NCBI GenBank assembly: GCA_017415715.1
Contig: JAFQFD010000008.1
Coordinates: 1 to 60,207, forward strand
Direction: 5' to 3'
Length of the DNA stretch: 60,207 bases
DNA from: Bacteroidales bacterium
Lineage (GTDB): Bacteria > Bacteroidota > Bacteroidia > Bacteroidales > UBA932
The notes below the pieces were generated by a model. That model saw nothing but the letters and a program-made list of their open reading frames with translations. It was not told the DNA's origin and made no database searches. A program made the translations under genes and the position numbers. Of the stretch, positions 16,240 through 24,748 are shown piece after piece. Positions within the stretch are counted from its first letter, which is position 1; every line of letters starts with the position of its first letter.

Positions 16240-17214
16240 ATGATGAAGAATCTGTTCAACAGATTGCTTGACGCATTGAATATCGGCGGGAGAGACTGGA
16301 TTATACTGATCCTGTCTCTCCTGCTGGCTTTCAGCGTCTGGCTCATACATAATCTTTCCCTGAAATATAATGCAGACCTTAAGGCGAAGGTTGTCGCAGT
16401 GGCGACTCTGGAAGGACATGAAGGAGTTTCATTTGCAAGCCAGGATGTGTCTGCAAGAGGTCGTGCCACAGGATACAACATCATCGCTTCATATATCAGG
16501 TCGAGGCGTCCTGTAAAGGTCGAGTTCAGTACATCTGCGCTGCAGAGATATGACGATGAGCGTTTCTTTGTGACCGGAGACAAGCTCCTGGAGCATTCAC
16601 ACCTCATATTCGGTGAGGATGTCACCGTGGATCATTATATCACCGATACTCTGTTCTTCCGCTTCCCGAGAGTCAACCATAAGAAGGTTCCTGTTGTTCC
16701 TGTTACCTTGTTTTCATTCCAGGGACAGTATATGAACAGGGGAGACCTGAAGGTTACGCCCGATTCGGTGATAGTCGAGGGCGAGCCTTATCTGCTGGAA
16801 AGCGTAAGACAGGTATATACAAAGCCTATCAGGCATTTTGACATATCTGAGAATATAAACGGCGTCATTCCGGTAGAACGCATCAAGGGCGTCAATATCC
16901 CGACATCTGAGATATATTATGAACTTGATGTCACAAGATACGTGGAGATAGAAAGAGAAGCGGTCGTGACTGCAGTCAATGTCCCTGCTGAGAAGAAGCT
17001 TATGATCTTTCCATCTGTCGTCACTGTGAAGATGAGATGTGAGTTTCCTCTCATAGAGGATATCCGTGACAACGTAGTTCTTCAGGTTGATTATGAGGAT
17101 TTCAAGACATCGCTGAAGGGCAATTGTGCGGTCCGACTCGCAGAGATGCCTAAAGGGGTCATCTCGTATGAGGTGTCTCCTTCATTTGTCAGATGTGTGG
17201 AGGAAAGCCGATGA
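16240..17214 (+). CDS. YbbR-like (CdaR-type) domain protein
   Basis: 324 residues with a single N-terminal membrane segment (about 19-37, DWIILILSLLLAFSVWLIH) and YbbR-like beta domains outside: VPVVPVTLFSFQGQYMNRG, then VTPDSVIVEGEPYLLESVRQVYTKPI. In Firmicutes YbbR (CdaR) regulates the c-di-AMP cyclase; in Bacteroidota the role is unproven. The stop codon overlaps the coaE ATG (ATGA), so coaE is translationally coupled. A second ATG three bases downstream of the chosen start is equally possible. Confidence 0.8.
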   Translation: MMKNLFNRLLDALNIGGRDWIILILSLLLAFSVWLIHNLSLKYNADLKAKVVAVATLEGHEGVSFASQDVSARGRATGYNIIASYIRSRRPVKVEFSTSALQRYDDERFFVTGDKLLEHSHLIFGEDVTVDHYITDTLFFRFPRVNHKKVPVVPVTLFSFQGQYMNRGDLKVTPDSVIVEGEPYLLESVRQVYTKPIRHFDISENINGVIPVERIKGVNIPTSEIYYELDVTRYVEIEREAVVTAVNVPAEKKLMIFPSVVTVKMRCEFPLIEDIRDNVVLQVDYEDFKTSLKGNCAVRLAEMPKGVISYEVSPSFVRCVEESR

Positions 17215-17825
17215 CCAAGGTCGTGGTCATAACAGGTGGTATTGGCAGCGGCAAGTCAGAAGTATGCAGGATATTTGCCGACAATGGCTTTGCATCTCAA
17301 TATAATGCTGATTCAAGGGCCAAAGCCCTTTATGTAGAATATCCTTCTCTGCTTGAAGCAATGCAGAACAGGCTTGGATGTTCGCTGAAAGATGACAAGG
17401 GGGATTTTCAACCGGCGTTGCTCTCTGCCAGGATATTCTCTGACAAGGAGGCGCTTGAGGCAGTTGAAAGCCTTCTTTTCCCGGTTATGATGGAAGATTT
17501 CGCATCGTTTGCGGAAAGAAGCGGTTCGGAATATGTGGTTTTCGAGTCTGCCACGGTTCTGGAGAAGCCGCAGTTCGACGGATTTGCAGATAAGGTCATC
17601 CTTGTAGATGCTCCGTTCGAGACAAGACTCGAGAGGGCCTGCGCCCGCGATGGCGCTTCGCGCGAAGCGGTGCTGGCCAGGATGCGCGCCCAGACGCTTA
17701 TGAATGAACTGTCACAAGGCGGTTCAGACCCAAGAGTTGATTATGTGATAATGAACGATTCGACTCTTGACGTGTTGCGCGAAAGAACAATGAAGACAAT
17801 CGAATTATTAACAGAAAACATATAA
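17211..17825 (+). CDS. coaE: Dephospho-CoA kinase
   Basis: 204 residues from MTKVVVITGGIGSGKSEVC; the P-loop GGIGSGKS is at about residues 9-16. It carries out the last CoA step, phosphorylating the ribose 3'-OH of dephospho-CoA. The start at 17211 was chosen over the upstream in-frame start at 17193 because AGGAAAG lies 4 bp before it and the ATGA overlap with ybbR is typical. The C-terminus NELSQGGSDPRVDYVIMND is normal for the family. Confidence 0.93.
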   Translation: MTKVVVITGGIGSGKSEVCRIFADNGFASQYNADSRAKALYVEYPSLLEAMQNRLGCSLKDDKGDFQPALLSARIFSDKEALEAVESLLFPVMMEDFASFAERSGSEYVVFESATVLEKPQFDGFADKVILVDAPFETRLERACARDGASREAVLARMRAQTLMNELSQGGSDPRVDYVIMNDSTLDVLRERTMKTIELLTENI

Positions 17826-17828
17826 AAG

Positions 17829-18248
17829 ATGAAAACAGACCTTACAAAGATTCTGGCGGTTTCAGGCCAGAGCGGATTGTTCCTTTATATTTCAGCTACA
17901 CGCACAGGCGCTGTGGTTGAGGCTCTTGCAGACAAGAAGAGAAGCTCGGTGAGCGCAACAAGCAAGATCACTTCTCTTGCTGATATCTCGATCTATACAG
18001 ATGATGAGGAGGTAAAGCTCCAGCAGGTTTTCCTCAATATGAAGGAAGTCCTCGGTGACGCTGATGCTCCATCAGCAAAGTCAAACCCTGAAGAGCTCAA
18101 GGCCCTTTTCGAGAAGGCTCTCCCTACATATGACCGTGACCGTTTTTATGTGTCGCACATGAAGAAGGTGGTAGAGTGGTACAACGCTCTCAAGAAGTAT
18201 GCTTCTCTTGATTTTGTAGAGCCAGAAGAGGCTGCAGAGCAGGAGTAG
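17829..18248 (+). CDS. DUF5606 family protein
   Basis: 139 residues beginning MKTDLTKILAVSGQSGLFLY and containing SSVSATSKITSLADISIYTDDEEVKLQQVF, split as SATSKITSLADISIYTDD and EEVKLQQVFLNM. This is the DUF5606 pattern common in Bacteroidota next to coaE. The C-terminal part is helical and acidic (VEPEEAAEQE). It starts 3 bp after coaE and ends 6 bp before rimO, so it belongs to the same operon. Function unknown. Confidence 0.85.
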   Translation: MKTDLTKILAVSGQSGLFLYISATRTGAVVEALADKKRSSVSATSKITSLADISIYTDDEEVKLQQVFLNMKEVLGDADAPSAKSNPEELKALFEKALPTYDRDRFYVSHMKKVVEWYNALKKYASLDFVEPEEAAEQE

Positions 18249-18254
18249 GCCCCG

Positions 18255-19571
18255 ATGATGAAGCTTCAGACAGTGACCTTGGGATGCTCTAAGAACAAGG
18301 TCGACACAGAACATATCCTTTCCCAGGTGGAGGATCTCTACGAGATCGTTCCCGAGGGAGAGGATATTCCCGTTGATGTCCTTCTGCTGAATACCTGTGG
18401 ATTTATCGGTGACGCCAAAGAGGAGTCGGTTCAGGCTGTTCTTGAGGCTGTAGAGAGAAAGAAGCAGGGTGATGTCGGGAAAGTGATTGTATTCGGCTGT
18501 CTTTCACAGAGATATGCCTCGGAACTTCCGGATCTTATCCCAGAGGTTGATGCATGGTTCGGAGCCCGTGAGTTTGATCCGGTTATCAAGGCATTGGGTG
18601 CAGAACCGAAGGAAGAGGCTAGAGAGTCAAGATATCTGACCACGCCTTCACACTATGCATATCTGAAGATCTCGGAAGGCTGTGATAGAAGATGTTCATA
18701 TTGCGCGATTCCGTTCATCAGGGGAGCACATAAGTCAGTCCCGATGGAGAAACTTGTCGAAGAGGCCGGACGTCTGGCAGACAAGGGAGTCCGTGAACTG
18801 ATCATCATTGCTCAGGACACTACTTATTATGGCCTGGACCTGTACCGTCGCCGTGCTCTTGCAGAGCTTCTGCAGAAGCTCTCTGAGGTTGAAGGCATAG
18901 AGTGGATCAGGATTCATTATTCATACCCTGCAGCATTCCCTGAGGATGTGTTGGATCAGATGGCCAATAATCCGAAGGTCTGCAGATATATGGATATCCC
19001 TCTCCAGCATATTTCAGACAAGGTTCTGGACAACATGCATCGCAATGTAGATGGCGCATGGACCCGTGAGCTTATCAGGAAGATGCGTGAGAAGGTTCCG
19101 GGAGTCGTTCTTCGCACGACTATGATAGTCGGCCATCCGGGTGAAGGCAAGAGGGATTTCAATGAACTCCTTGAGTTTGCACAGGAGGCTCGTTTCGAGC
19201 GTCTTGGAGCCTTCAGATATTCGGAAGAGGAAGGCACTTACGGAGCAGAACACTTCAAGGATACTATCTCTGCAAAGACAAAGCAGGAGCGTCTTGATGC
19301 CCTGATGGAACTCCAGAGCGGCATTTCTCTTGAGTTCAACCAGTCCCGTGTGGGTTCAGAGATCGATGTCATTGTCGACGATTTCGTTGACGGAGTATTT
19401 GTGTGCCGCAGCGAATTCGAGAGTCCTGAAGTCGATGGCGAGATTCTTGTAAGATATGATGCCTCGGTAATGGGTGACATAGACCCGTATTCACTGATAG
19501 GCGAATTCATCAGCGTCCGTGTTGTAGGTGCTGATGAATATGACCTTATAGCAGAACCGTTAGAAGTATAA
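18255..19571 (+). CDS. rimO: Ribosomal protein S12 methylthiotransferase RimO
   Basis: 438 residues: N-terminal MTTase domain with cysteines in LGCSKNKVDTE, LLNTCGFIGDAKEES and VFGCLSQRY; radical SAM domain with CDRRCSYCAIP (CxxxCxxC); C-terminal TRAM domain to the end. It methylthiolates Asp88 of ribosomal protein S12 using two 4Fe-4S clusters. SEGCDRRCSYCAIPFIRG distinguishes it well from plain radical SAM proteins. Tandem ATGs at 18255 and 18258 leave the start uncertain by one codon. Confidence 0.96.
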   Translation: MMKLQTVTLGCSKNKVDTEHILSQVEDLYEIVPEGEDIPVDVLLLNTCGFIGDAKEESVQAVLEAVERKKQGDVGKVIVFGCLSQRYASELPDLIPEVDAWFGAREFDPVIKALGAEPKEEARESRYLTTPSHYAYLKISEGCDRRCSYCAIPFIRGAHKSVPMEKLVEEAGRLADKGVRELIIIAQDTTYYGLDLYRRRALAELLQKLSEVEGIEWIRIHYSYPAAFPEDVLDQMANNPKVCRYMDIPLQHISDKVLDNMHRNVDGAWTRELIRKMREKVPGVVLRTTMIVGHPGEGKRDFNELLEFAQEARFERLGAFRYSEEEGTYGAEHFKDTISAKTKQERLDALMELQSGISLEFNQSRVGSEIDVIVDDFVDGVFVCRSEFESPEVDGEILVRYDASVMGDIDPYSLIGEFISVRVVGADEYDLIAEPLEV

Positions 19572-19575
19572 GACT

Positions 19576-20508
19576 ATGAAAAGAATCCTTCTTCCATTGC
19601 TGTTCGCAGCCTGCATGGCTGTGTCGTGCGGACCGAGCAAGCATGCCGTCCACGTAGAGATGAGATATCCGTCCAGGTCAGGAATTGACCTGGCAGGAAA
19701 GATCGTTTCTGTCGTATATCTTGAAAATGATGATGACAATGCCACCGCTTTCAATGGCGGTTTGGCTGAAGGCTTCGCTTATGCGCTTGAGCAGGATTAT
19801 GGTACAGGCGAAGGAAGTGTAGGCATTTACAGGATGAGGGCTCAGAAAGGAGGAAACTATGCATCTCGTGACTCTCTTTTCAATCTTCTTATAGACACAG
19901 ACGCGGATGTGGTGTTTGTCTTTGATACATTGAAGCTTGGAACGATGACTGTGGGAGGTGCGACACGTGTCGCTGCACCGTCTTCTGAGGAAACTTCTTA
20001 TCTGAGCAGGGGTTCCATGCCTTTCACTATGTCTTTGCACTGCTTCGACGGAATGGATGAGGCCGAGGAGGTACATACATTTACCGGTAGCAGCGTTGCC
20101 AGACCGGATGTGTACTCAAATGGCAAGGAGTCATCTACGGAGATAATCCGCAGGGCTTTTGCCGCTCTGGGTGATGAAGGTTTCGAGTCTGGCAAGGTGG
20201 TGGCGGATTCCTTTGAGTCGCAATGGAAGCACGAGCAGTATAGTCTCATATACTTCGATCACGAAAAGTGGTACAAGCCTCTCGACAAGGCAGAACAGTA
20301 TGATTGGAAAGGAGCTATGGAACTTTGGTTTCCGCTTCTGTCGACCAATGATCTGATGAGACGCTCATGCGCAGAATACAATATCGCAGTATGCTGCTAT
20401 ATGCTAGGGGATTATGAACTTGCGACCGAGTGGCTCGACCGGTCGGATAAAGACAACAAGCTTCCGCTGTCGGACGGACTGCGGAAGCGTATAGACGGAA
20501 GGAAGTAG
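19576..20508 (+). CDS. Putative lipoprotein, DUF6340-like
   Basis: 310 residues. Lipoprotein signal peptide with Cys at residue 19 (LLFAACMAVSC). The middle DTDADVVFVFDTLKLG and the C-terminal helical repeats (WKGAMELWFPLL, AEYNIAVCCYMLGDYELATEWLDRS) resemble DUF6340 lipoproteins with a TPR-like tail. It is 4 bp downstream of rimO and the last gene of the nusB run; the convergent acyltransferase gene begins its stop 6 bp later. Role unknown, probably in the outer membrane. Confidence 0.65.
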   Translation: MKRILLPLLFAACMAVSCGPSKHAVHVEMRYPSRSGIDLAGKIVSVVYLENDDDNATAFNGGLAEGFAYALEQDYGTGEGSVGIYRMRAQKGGNYASRDSLFNLLIDTDADVVFVFDTLKLGTMTVGGATRVAAPSSEETSYLSRGSMPFTMSLHCFDGMDEAEEVHTFTGSSVARPDVYSNGKESSTEIIRRAFAALGDEGFESGKVVADSFESQWKHEQYSLIYFDHEKWYKPLDKAEQYDWKGAMELWFPLLSTNDLMRRSCAEYNIAVCCYMLGDYELATEWLDRSDKDNKLPLSDGLRKRIDGRK

Positions 20509-20513
20509 CGAGG

Positions 20514-21584
20514 CTATTTCCTTCTTTTTTTCCTCTTTGATCTTCTCGCCTCTATCTTGGACTGTACCTGCTGACGTTTAGATGCGATCATATCTGAAAG
20601 ATTGTCACCCATGTCTTCAAAGAATGCCGGGAATCTCTCTCTTATCTTTTCCATCTTCTCCTTGAAGAACGACTTGATGTGGCGGTCTACCTTGACGTCA
20701 TAGATCTCGTCGAATGATATCATGATGCAGGTCTCTTCGGCTTCGCTGAACTCGTGGTTGATGCCGCCTCCGAAAACCTTCATTGTAGGTGACAGGCTCA
20801 TATATGCATTGACAAGTGGCGGAATGTTCACTCCAAGACGTCTTACCTCTCCGTTCAGGAGCTTGTAGTCTTCTTTGAATTCTTCCTCGGTGAGAATACC
20901 CTTCATATAGTCTTCCGGCGTGTCGATCACGAGCGGCTCGAACGGTGTTACAAGCTTGTCCTTATCTTCGAAATGCTTCATCAGGAAGTACTGGATGAGG
21001 TCTCTTGCCTGTCTGTTATACTCCGGATACATAGTCATCTTTCCGAAGAAGTATTTCATGTTGGGATACTCTATAGCCAATGCTCCGAGACCGTCCCAGA
21101 GGTTGTCAAGGGCAAACAAGGCCTTTGCGCCAGCCTTGCTGCTCTGGTATTCCGGTGTCACGAAGCTTCTTCCGAGCTCAATTGTATATGGGAGATATTC
21201 CTCTACGAATTTCCTGGAGAAATGGAACATGTGTGCTGTCGCCAGAAGCGGCTGCCCGTTCTCGTCAAGCTTGATGTCTCCGCCGAGGATGTATCTGTAT
21301 CCTCCGAGTATCTTTTCAGCGTCCGGGTCCCATACTATGAGCTGCTGGTATGGGTTCTCCATGGTGTCGAACTCGTCGATGTCAATGGAGAGGCCGCTTC
21401 CTCCGCCGGAATCGCGGAATGCCTCCTCGCGGAGACGGCCTATTTCTTTCATGACATTCGGGGAGTCATGATGATTGATCACATAGATCTCGTTGTGGCT
21501 CTTGTTGGTGTTTCTCAGCTTTTTCGCTGGTGTCAGCTCTGACTTGATGATGTCTACGCTGATAGGAGCGATGATCGGTTCCAT
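20514..21584 (-). CDS. GNAT family N-acyltransferase (OlsB/GlsB-like, hemolysin-type)
   Basis: 356 residues. The central GNAT-like domain runs from VMKEIGRLREEAFRDSGGG through LIVWDPDAEKILGGYRYIL, TIELGRSFVTPEYQ and NMKYFFGKMTMYPEYN; the C-terminus is very basic (ARRSKRKKRRK). This matches proteins annotated as putative hemolysin / GNAT acyltransferase. In Bacteroides the relative GlsB makes N-acyl glycine, the first step to glycine lipids; that link is from recall and the usual glsA neighbour is not here. It is 33 bp downstream of the DUF1846 gene on the same strand, possibly co-transcribed. Confidence 0.7.
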   Translation of the reverse strand: MEPIIAPISVDIIKSELTPAKKLRNTNKSHNEIYVINHHDSPNVMKEIGRLREEAFRDSGGGSGLSIDIDEFDTMENPYQQLIVWDPDAEKILGGYRYILGGDIKLDENGQPLLATAHMFHFSRKFVEEYLPYTIELGRSFVTPEYQSSKAGAKALFALDNLWDGLGALAIEYPNMKYFFGKMTMYPEYNRQARDLIQYFLMKHFEDKDKLVTPFEPLVIDTPEDYMKGILTEEEFKEDYKLLNGEVRRLGVNIPPLVNAYMSLSPTMKVFGGGINHEFSEAEETCIMISFDEIYDVKVDRHIKSFFKEKMEKIRERFPAFFEDMGDNLSDMIASKRQQVQSKIEARRSKRKKRRK

Positions 21585-21617
21585 AGGTTTTTCGGTTAGT
21601 TTCAGTACTGGTTCGGA

Positions 21618-23084
21618 CTACTCGGCCTTCTTGACAGGGTCGCAGGTGAGCCCTACACCCAGTTTCTTGAAGATCTTGCGGTCTACGTCGCTGAGCATCA
21701 CTGTTGAATGCATCTGGCATCCTTCCAGCTTCGGAAGCTGGTCGATAGCCTTGCGGCAGTTTTCGTCCTTGATGCTGAGCATTGACAGGGCGACAAGCAC
21801 TTCGTCTGTATGAAGGCGAGGGTTGTGTCCGTGAAGATATGTGACTTTTGTCTTCTGTATAGGTGCGATCATCTCCTCAGGAATGAGCTGCTCGCTGTGT
21901 GGTATTCCTGCGAGATGCTTTGTCGCATTGAGGATAAGCGCAGCGCTTGGACCGAGGAGAGAACTTGTCCTTGATGTTATGATTGTTCCGTCCTGCAGCT
22001 CAATGGCGGCTGTCGCAACTCCTGAAAGTTCTTTCCTTTCGTGTGCCGCTACTGTCGTCCTGCGGTATTCAGTAGTGAGTTTGGCCTGCTTGAGAATGAG
22101 CGAGATCTTGTTCACCTCGTTCTCGTTGTTTCCCTTCTCGGCAAGGTTGCAGAGTGCGTAATAGTATCTCCTGATTATCTCCTCTCTTGCAGCATTGCAG
22201 CATACGTCCTCGTCGCTCATGCAGAAGCCTATCATGTTGACTCCCATGTCGGTAGGGGACTTATACGGGCTTTCTCCATATATTCCTTCAAAAAGCGCGC
22301 TCAGGACAGGGAATATCTCGATGTCCCTGTTGTAACTTGCTGCGACCTTTCCGTATGCCTCGAAATGGAACGGGTCGATCATGTTGACGTCATTGAGATC
22401 TGCTGTGGCAGCCTCGTATGCAATGTTTACAGGATGCTTGAGCGGCAGATTCCATACAGGGAATGTCTCGAATTTTGCATATCCTGCCTTTACGCCACGC
22501 TTGTTCTCATGATAAAGCTGGCTCAGACATACGGCCATCTTTCCGCTTCCGGGCCCCGGAGCAGTAACTACTACGAGAGGCTTTGTTGTCTCTACATAAT
22601 CATTCTTGCCGAATCCTTCGTCGGAGTCGATCAGGGCTACGTTGTTAGGGTATCCTTCGATAGTATAATGGTAGTATACCTTTATGCCGAGACGCTCGAG
22701 GCGTGCACGGTATGCATCAGCACTTGCCTGACCGTTGTAATGTGTTATGACCACGCTGCTTACATACAGACCTACCTTCTCGAATTCCCCGCGAAGTCTG
22801 AGCACGTCCTCATCATAGGTTATGCCCAGGTCGCCGCGCACCTTGTTCTTTTCAATGTCAAGTGAGCTTATGACGATAAGAATCTCCGCCTCGTCTTTCA
22901 GCTGCATGAGCATGTGAAGCTTGCTGTCCGGCTTGAAGCCAGGCAGTACTCTGCTTGCGTGATGGTCGTCAAATAGCTTTCCTCCGAACTCGAGGTAAAG
23001 CTTGTCTCCGAACTGCGCTATGCGCTTTTTAATCTGTTCTGACTGTATCCTGAGATACTTTTCGTTATCAAATCCCGTTTTCAT
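21618..23084 (-). CDS. DUF1846 domain-containing protein
   Basis: 488 residues from MKTGFDNEKYLRIQSEQIKK. Strongly recognisable as DUF1846: FGGKLFDDHHASRVLPGF, VVTAPGPGSGKMAVCLSQLYH (a P-loop-like GPGSGK) and SRTSSLLGPSAALILNATKHLAGI split as SLLGPSAALILNATKHL. The biochemical role of the family is not known; the fold is of a cytosolic enzyme. The start at 23084 was preferred over 23123 because a TATATTTG promoter element lies at 23093-23100, between the two. Confidence 0.88.
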   Translation of the reverse strand: MKTGFDNEKYLRIQSEQIKKRIAQFGDKLYLEFGGKLFDDHHASRVLPGFKPDSKLHMLMQLKDEAEILIVISSLDIEKNKVRGDLGITYDEDVLRLRGEFEKVGLYVSSVVITHYNGQASADAYRARLERLGIKVYYHYTIEGYPNNVALIDSDEGFGKNDYVETTKPLVVVTAPGPGSGKMAVCLSQLYHENKRGVKAGYAKFETFPVWNLPLKHPVNIAYEAATADLNDVNMIDPFHFEAYGKVAASYNRDIEIFPVLSALFEGIYGESPYKSPTDMGVNMIGFCMSDEDVCCNAAREEIIRRYYYALCNLAEKGNNENEVNKISLILKQAKLTTEYRRTTVAAHERKELSGVATAAIELQDGTIITSRTSSLLGPSAALILNATKHLAGIPHSEQLIPEEMIAPIQKTKVTYLHGHNPRLHTDEVLVALSMLSIKDENCRKAIDQLPKLEGCQMHSTVMLSDVDRKIFKKLGVGLTCDPVKKAE

Positions 23085-23092
23085 ACGGAATG

Positions 23093-23100
23093 CAAATATA
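23093..23100 (-). promoter_or_regulatory. TAnnTTTG promoter for DUF1846 gene
   Basis: CAAATATA on plus reads TATATTTG on minus, 9 bp before the start codon. Confidence 0.6.
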
Positions 23101-23133
23101 ACAAATCTGCCTTGACTCTGCAAGAGGTTAGAA

Positions 23134-23166
23134 CAAAAAAAGGGCAGGCAAAAGCCAACCCTTTAA
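23134..23166 (-). terminator. Terminator of RNase P RNA
   Basis: AAGGGTTGGC with GCCTGCCCTT form a hairpin (23141-23164), followed on the minus strand by a T-run (23134-23140). Confidence 0.8.
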
Positions 23167-23170
23167 CTGT

Positions 23171-23490
23171 CAGGCGAGACCGTAAGCCGGTTTCTGTTTT
23201 ATCCTGTCATTTATCTTCGCAGCCTACCCCCTGGAAAAGGACGAGCAGCCCTTTTGCCCTTGCGGACTTTCCAGTATATTTGGCCTTGCTGGACCTGGTG
23301 CCGTCACCGTCGCATGTCGCCATACGGCGTCGTGAGCTCTTGCCTCGCGGTTTCACCCTTACCCTTTCGGGCGGTTTGTTTTCTGTTACGGCATTCATAA
23401 GATTACTCCCATCTGTGCTTTCCACAGCAGGCCGCTCTCTCCAGTCCGGACTTTCCTCACCTCGAAGGGCGCGACAGGTCATCCCGCCTG
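23171..23490 (-). ncRNA. rnpB: RNase P RNA
   Basis: About 320 nt. On the minus strand it contains the universal 5' core GAGGAAAGTCCGGACT and the 3' core ACAGAAACCGGCTTACGG, both hallmarks of bacterial type A RNase P RNA, the ribozyme that matures tRNA 5' ends. Ends are set by the P1 helix: CAGGCG (23485-23490) with CGCCTG (23171-23176). The 5' end lies one base after the stop codon of the upstream oxidoreductase gene, so its promoter must sit inside that gene or it is processed from that transcript. Confidence 0.96.
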
Positions 23491-23491
23491 A

Positions 23492-24748
23492 TTATTTGTA
23501 TCCGAGCTTGCGCTCCATCTCATCATTCTGTCTGTTCATCCTCTCGACCTCCTTGACCAGGGCCGGGGTGATGTCTTCGCAATGCTTGTGGCACTGCATT
23601 GACTTCGAGTACATTCTGCCTATGCAGAAGTTGCTGTGCGTACATCCGCTGCAGTGATTTTCATCAGCCTGCATCTTGTTGACAAAGTCTGTGTCCTCAA
23701 GGACTGCGCGTCCCATCTGGATCATAGGGAATCCCTTGTCTATGGCTTCGTCAGCGCTCTTGCGGTCAACCACGCCTCCGACATATACGAACGGGAAGTC
23801 AGGCATGGCCTCGCGGAACTTCAGCGCATCTTCCATGAAGAAAAGCTTCCTAAAAGGCACTGTAGGCGCTACAATCTTTCCTGCCAATGATACTCCGAGC
23901 TTTAGCCACCATTTGCTCCAAGGGAAATAATGCACGATGGTCTTCACCGGGAACTGTCCGCGCATCACATATTGCGGATGACGGCTTACGAATCCTCCGG
24001 AAAGCACTATCGACTCTATGCCGAGGTTGCGAAGTTCCTTCGCCACCTCTATCAGTTCGTCAGTCTCCTGACCGCCCTTGAAGCCGTCGCGCGTGTTGAG
24101 CTTTGCAAACAGCGCAACCTTTCCTTTGCCTGCCGCTACGGCCTTGCTTACGCACATCCTCATGAAGCGCATCCTGTTTTCAAGACTTCCACCGAACTCG
24201 TCGCGACGTTTGTTGGTGTATGGCGAAAGGAACTGCGAGATGAGATATCCGTGTCCTGCGTGGATCTCTATCGCGTCGAATCCTGCCTCGACAGCAAGCT
24301 CGACAGCCTTCCCGTATGCGTCTGCAACCTCGTTGATCTGCTCCATGTTCATCTTCTGGACGAATGTAGGGGAGTACAGGTTGAAGCCTCTGCTGGCTCC
24401 GTAAGGCATGCATCCGCATATGCTCCTGTGTGACATGTTGCCGCAGTGGCCGAGCTGGATCGATGCCTTCGCGCCTTCTGCATGTATTGCGTCGGTGAGT
24501 TTCTTGAGTTCCGGCACTATCTCCTCACGCATCCAGAGCTGGTTCTCGAATGAAAGACCGCTCCTGCATACGGCAGCGTATGCTACCGTGGTCATTCCGA
24601 TGCCTCCGCGAGCTACTGCTGTATGGTAGTCAAAAAGCTCCTTTGACGGCCTCTGGCCGGGACACATCGCTTCGAATGCGGCTGACCTGATGGTCCTGTT
24701 TCTCAATTCGAGGGGACCGATCTTGTAAGGTGTGAATAATTCGCTCAT
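23492..24748 (-). CDS. Old-yellow-enzyme family NADH:flavin oxidoreductase (5-beta-reductase-like)
   Basis: 418 residues, one FMN-binding TIM barrel: PYKIGPLELRNRTIRSAAFE, IQLGHCGNMSH, AGFDAIEIHAGHGYLISQFLSP, RRDEFGGSLENRMRF, and YVGGVVDRKSADEAIDKG with QMGRAVLEDTDFVNKM. A C-terminal cysteine cluster (CSGCTHSNFC, then CHKHC) may bind iron-sulfur. It lacks the extra FAD/NAD domain of BaiCD-type enzymes. It overlaps by 1 bp (TAATG) a 5-alpha-reductase-like gene. Such OYE / 5-alpha-reductase pairs in gut Bacteroidales have been reported to reduce 3-oxo-delta-4 steroids (bile-acid or hormone intermediates); assigning that here is inference. RNase P RNA follows immediately. Confidence 0.85.
   Translation of the reverse strand: MSELFTPYKIGPLELRNRTIRSAAFEAMCPGQRPSKELFDYHTAVARGGIGMTTVAYAAVCRSGLSFENQLWMREEIVPELKKLTDAIHAEGAKASIQLGHCGNMSHRSICGCMPYGASRGFNLYSPTFVQKMNMEQINEVADAYGKAVELAVEAGFDAIEIHAGHGYLISQFLSPYTNKRRDEFGGSLENRMRFMRMCVSKAVAAGKGKVALFAKLNTRDGFKGGQETDELIEVAKELRNLGIESIVLSGGFVSRHPQYVMRGQFPVKTIVHYFPWSKWWLKLGVSLAGKIVAPTVPFRKLFFMEDALKFREAMPDFPFVYVGGVVDRKSADEAIDKGFPMIQMGRAVLEDTDFVNKMQADENHCSGCTHSNFCIGRMYSKSMQCHKHCEDITPALVKEVERMNRQNDEMERKLGYK

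Noticed and set aside
22041-22865. 274-codon open frame on the plus strand
   Set aside because: Antisense to the DUF1846 gene, no start context and no recognisable motif.
23112-23657. Open frames across the RNase P RNA
   Set aside because: The RNA cores are unmistakable; the frames are a by-product of a structured, GC-rich RNA.
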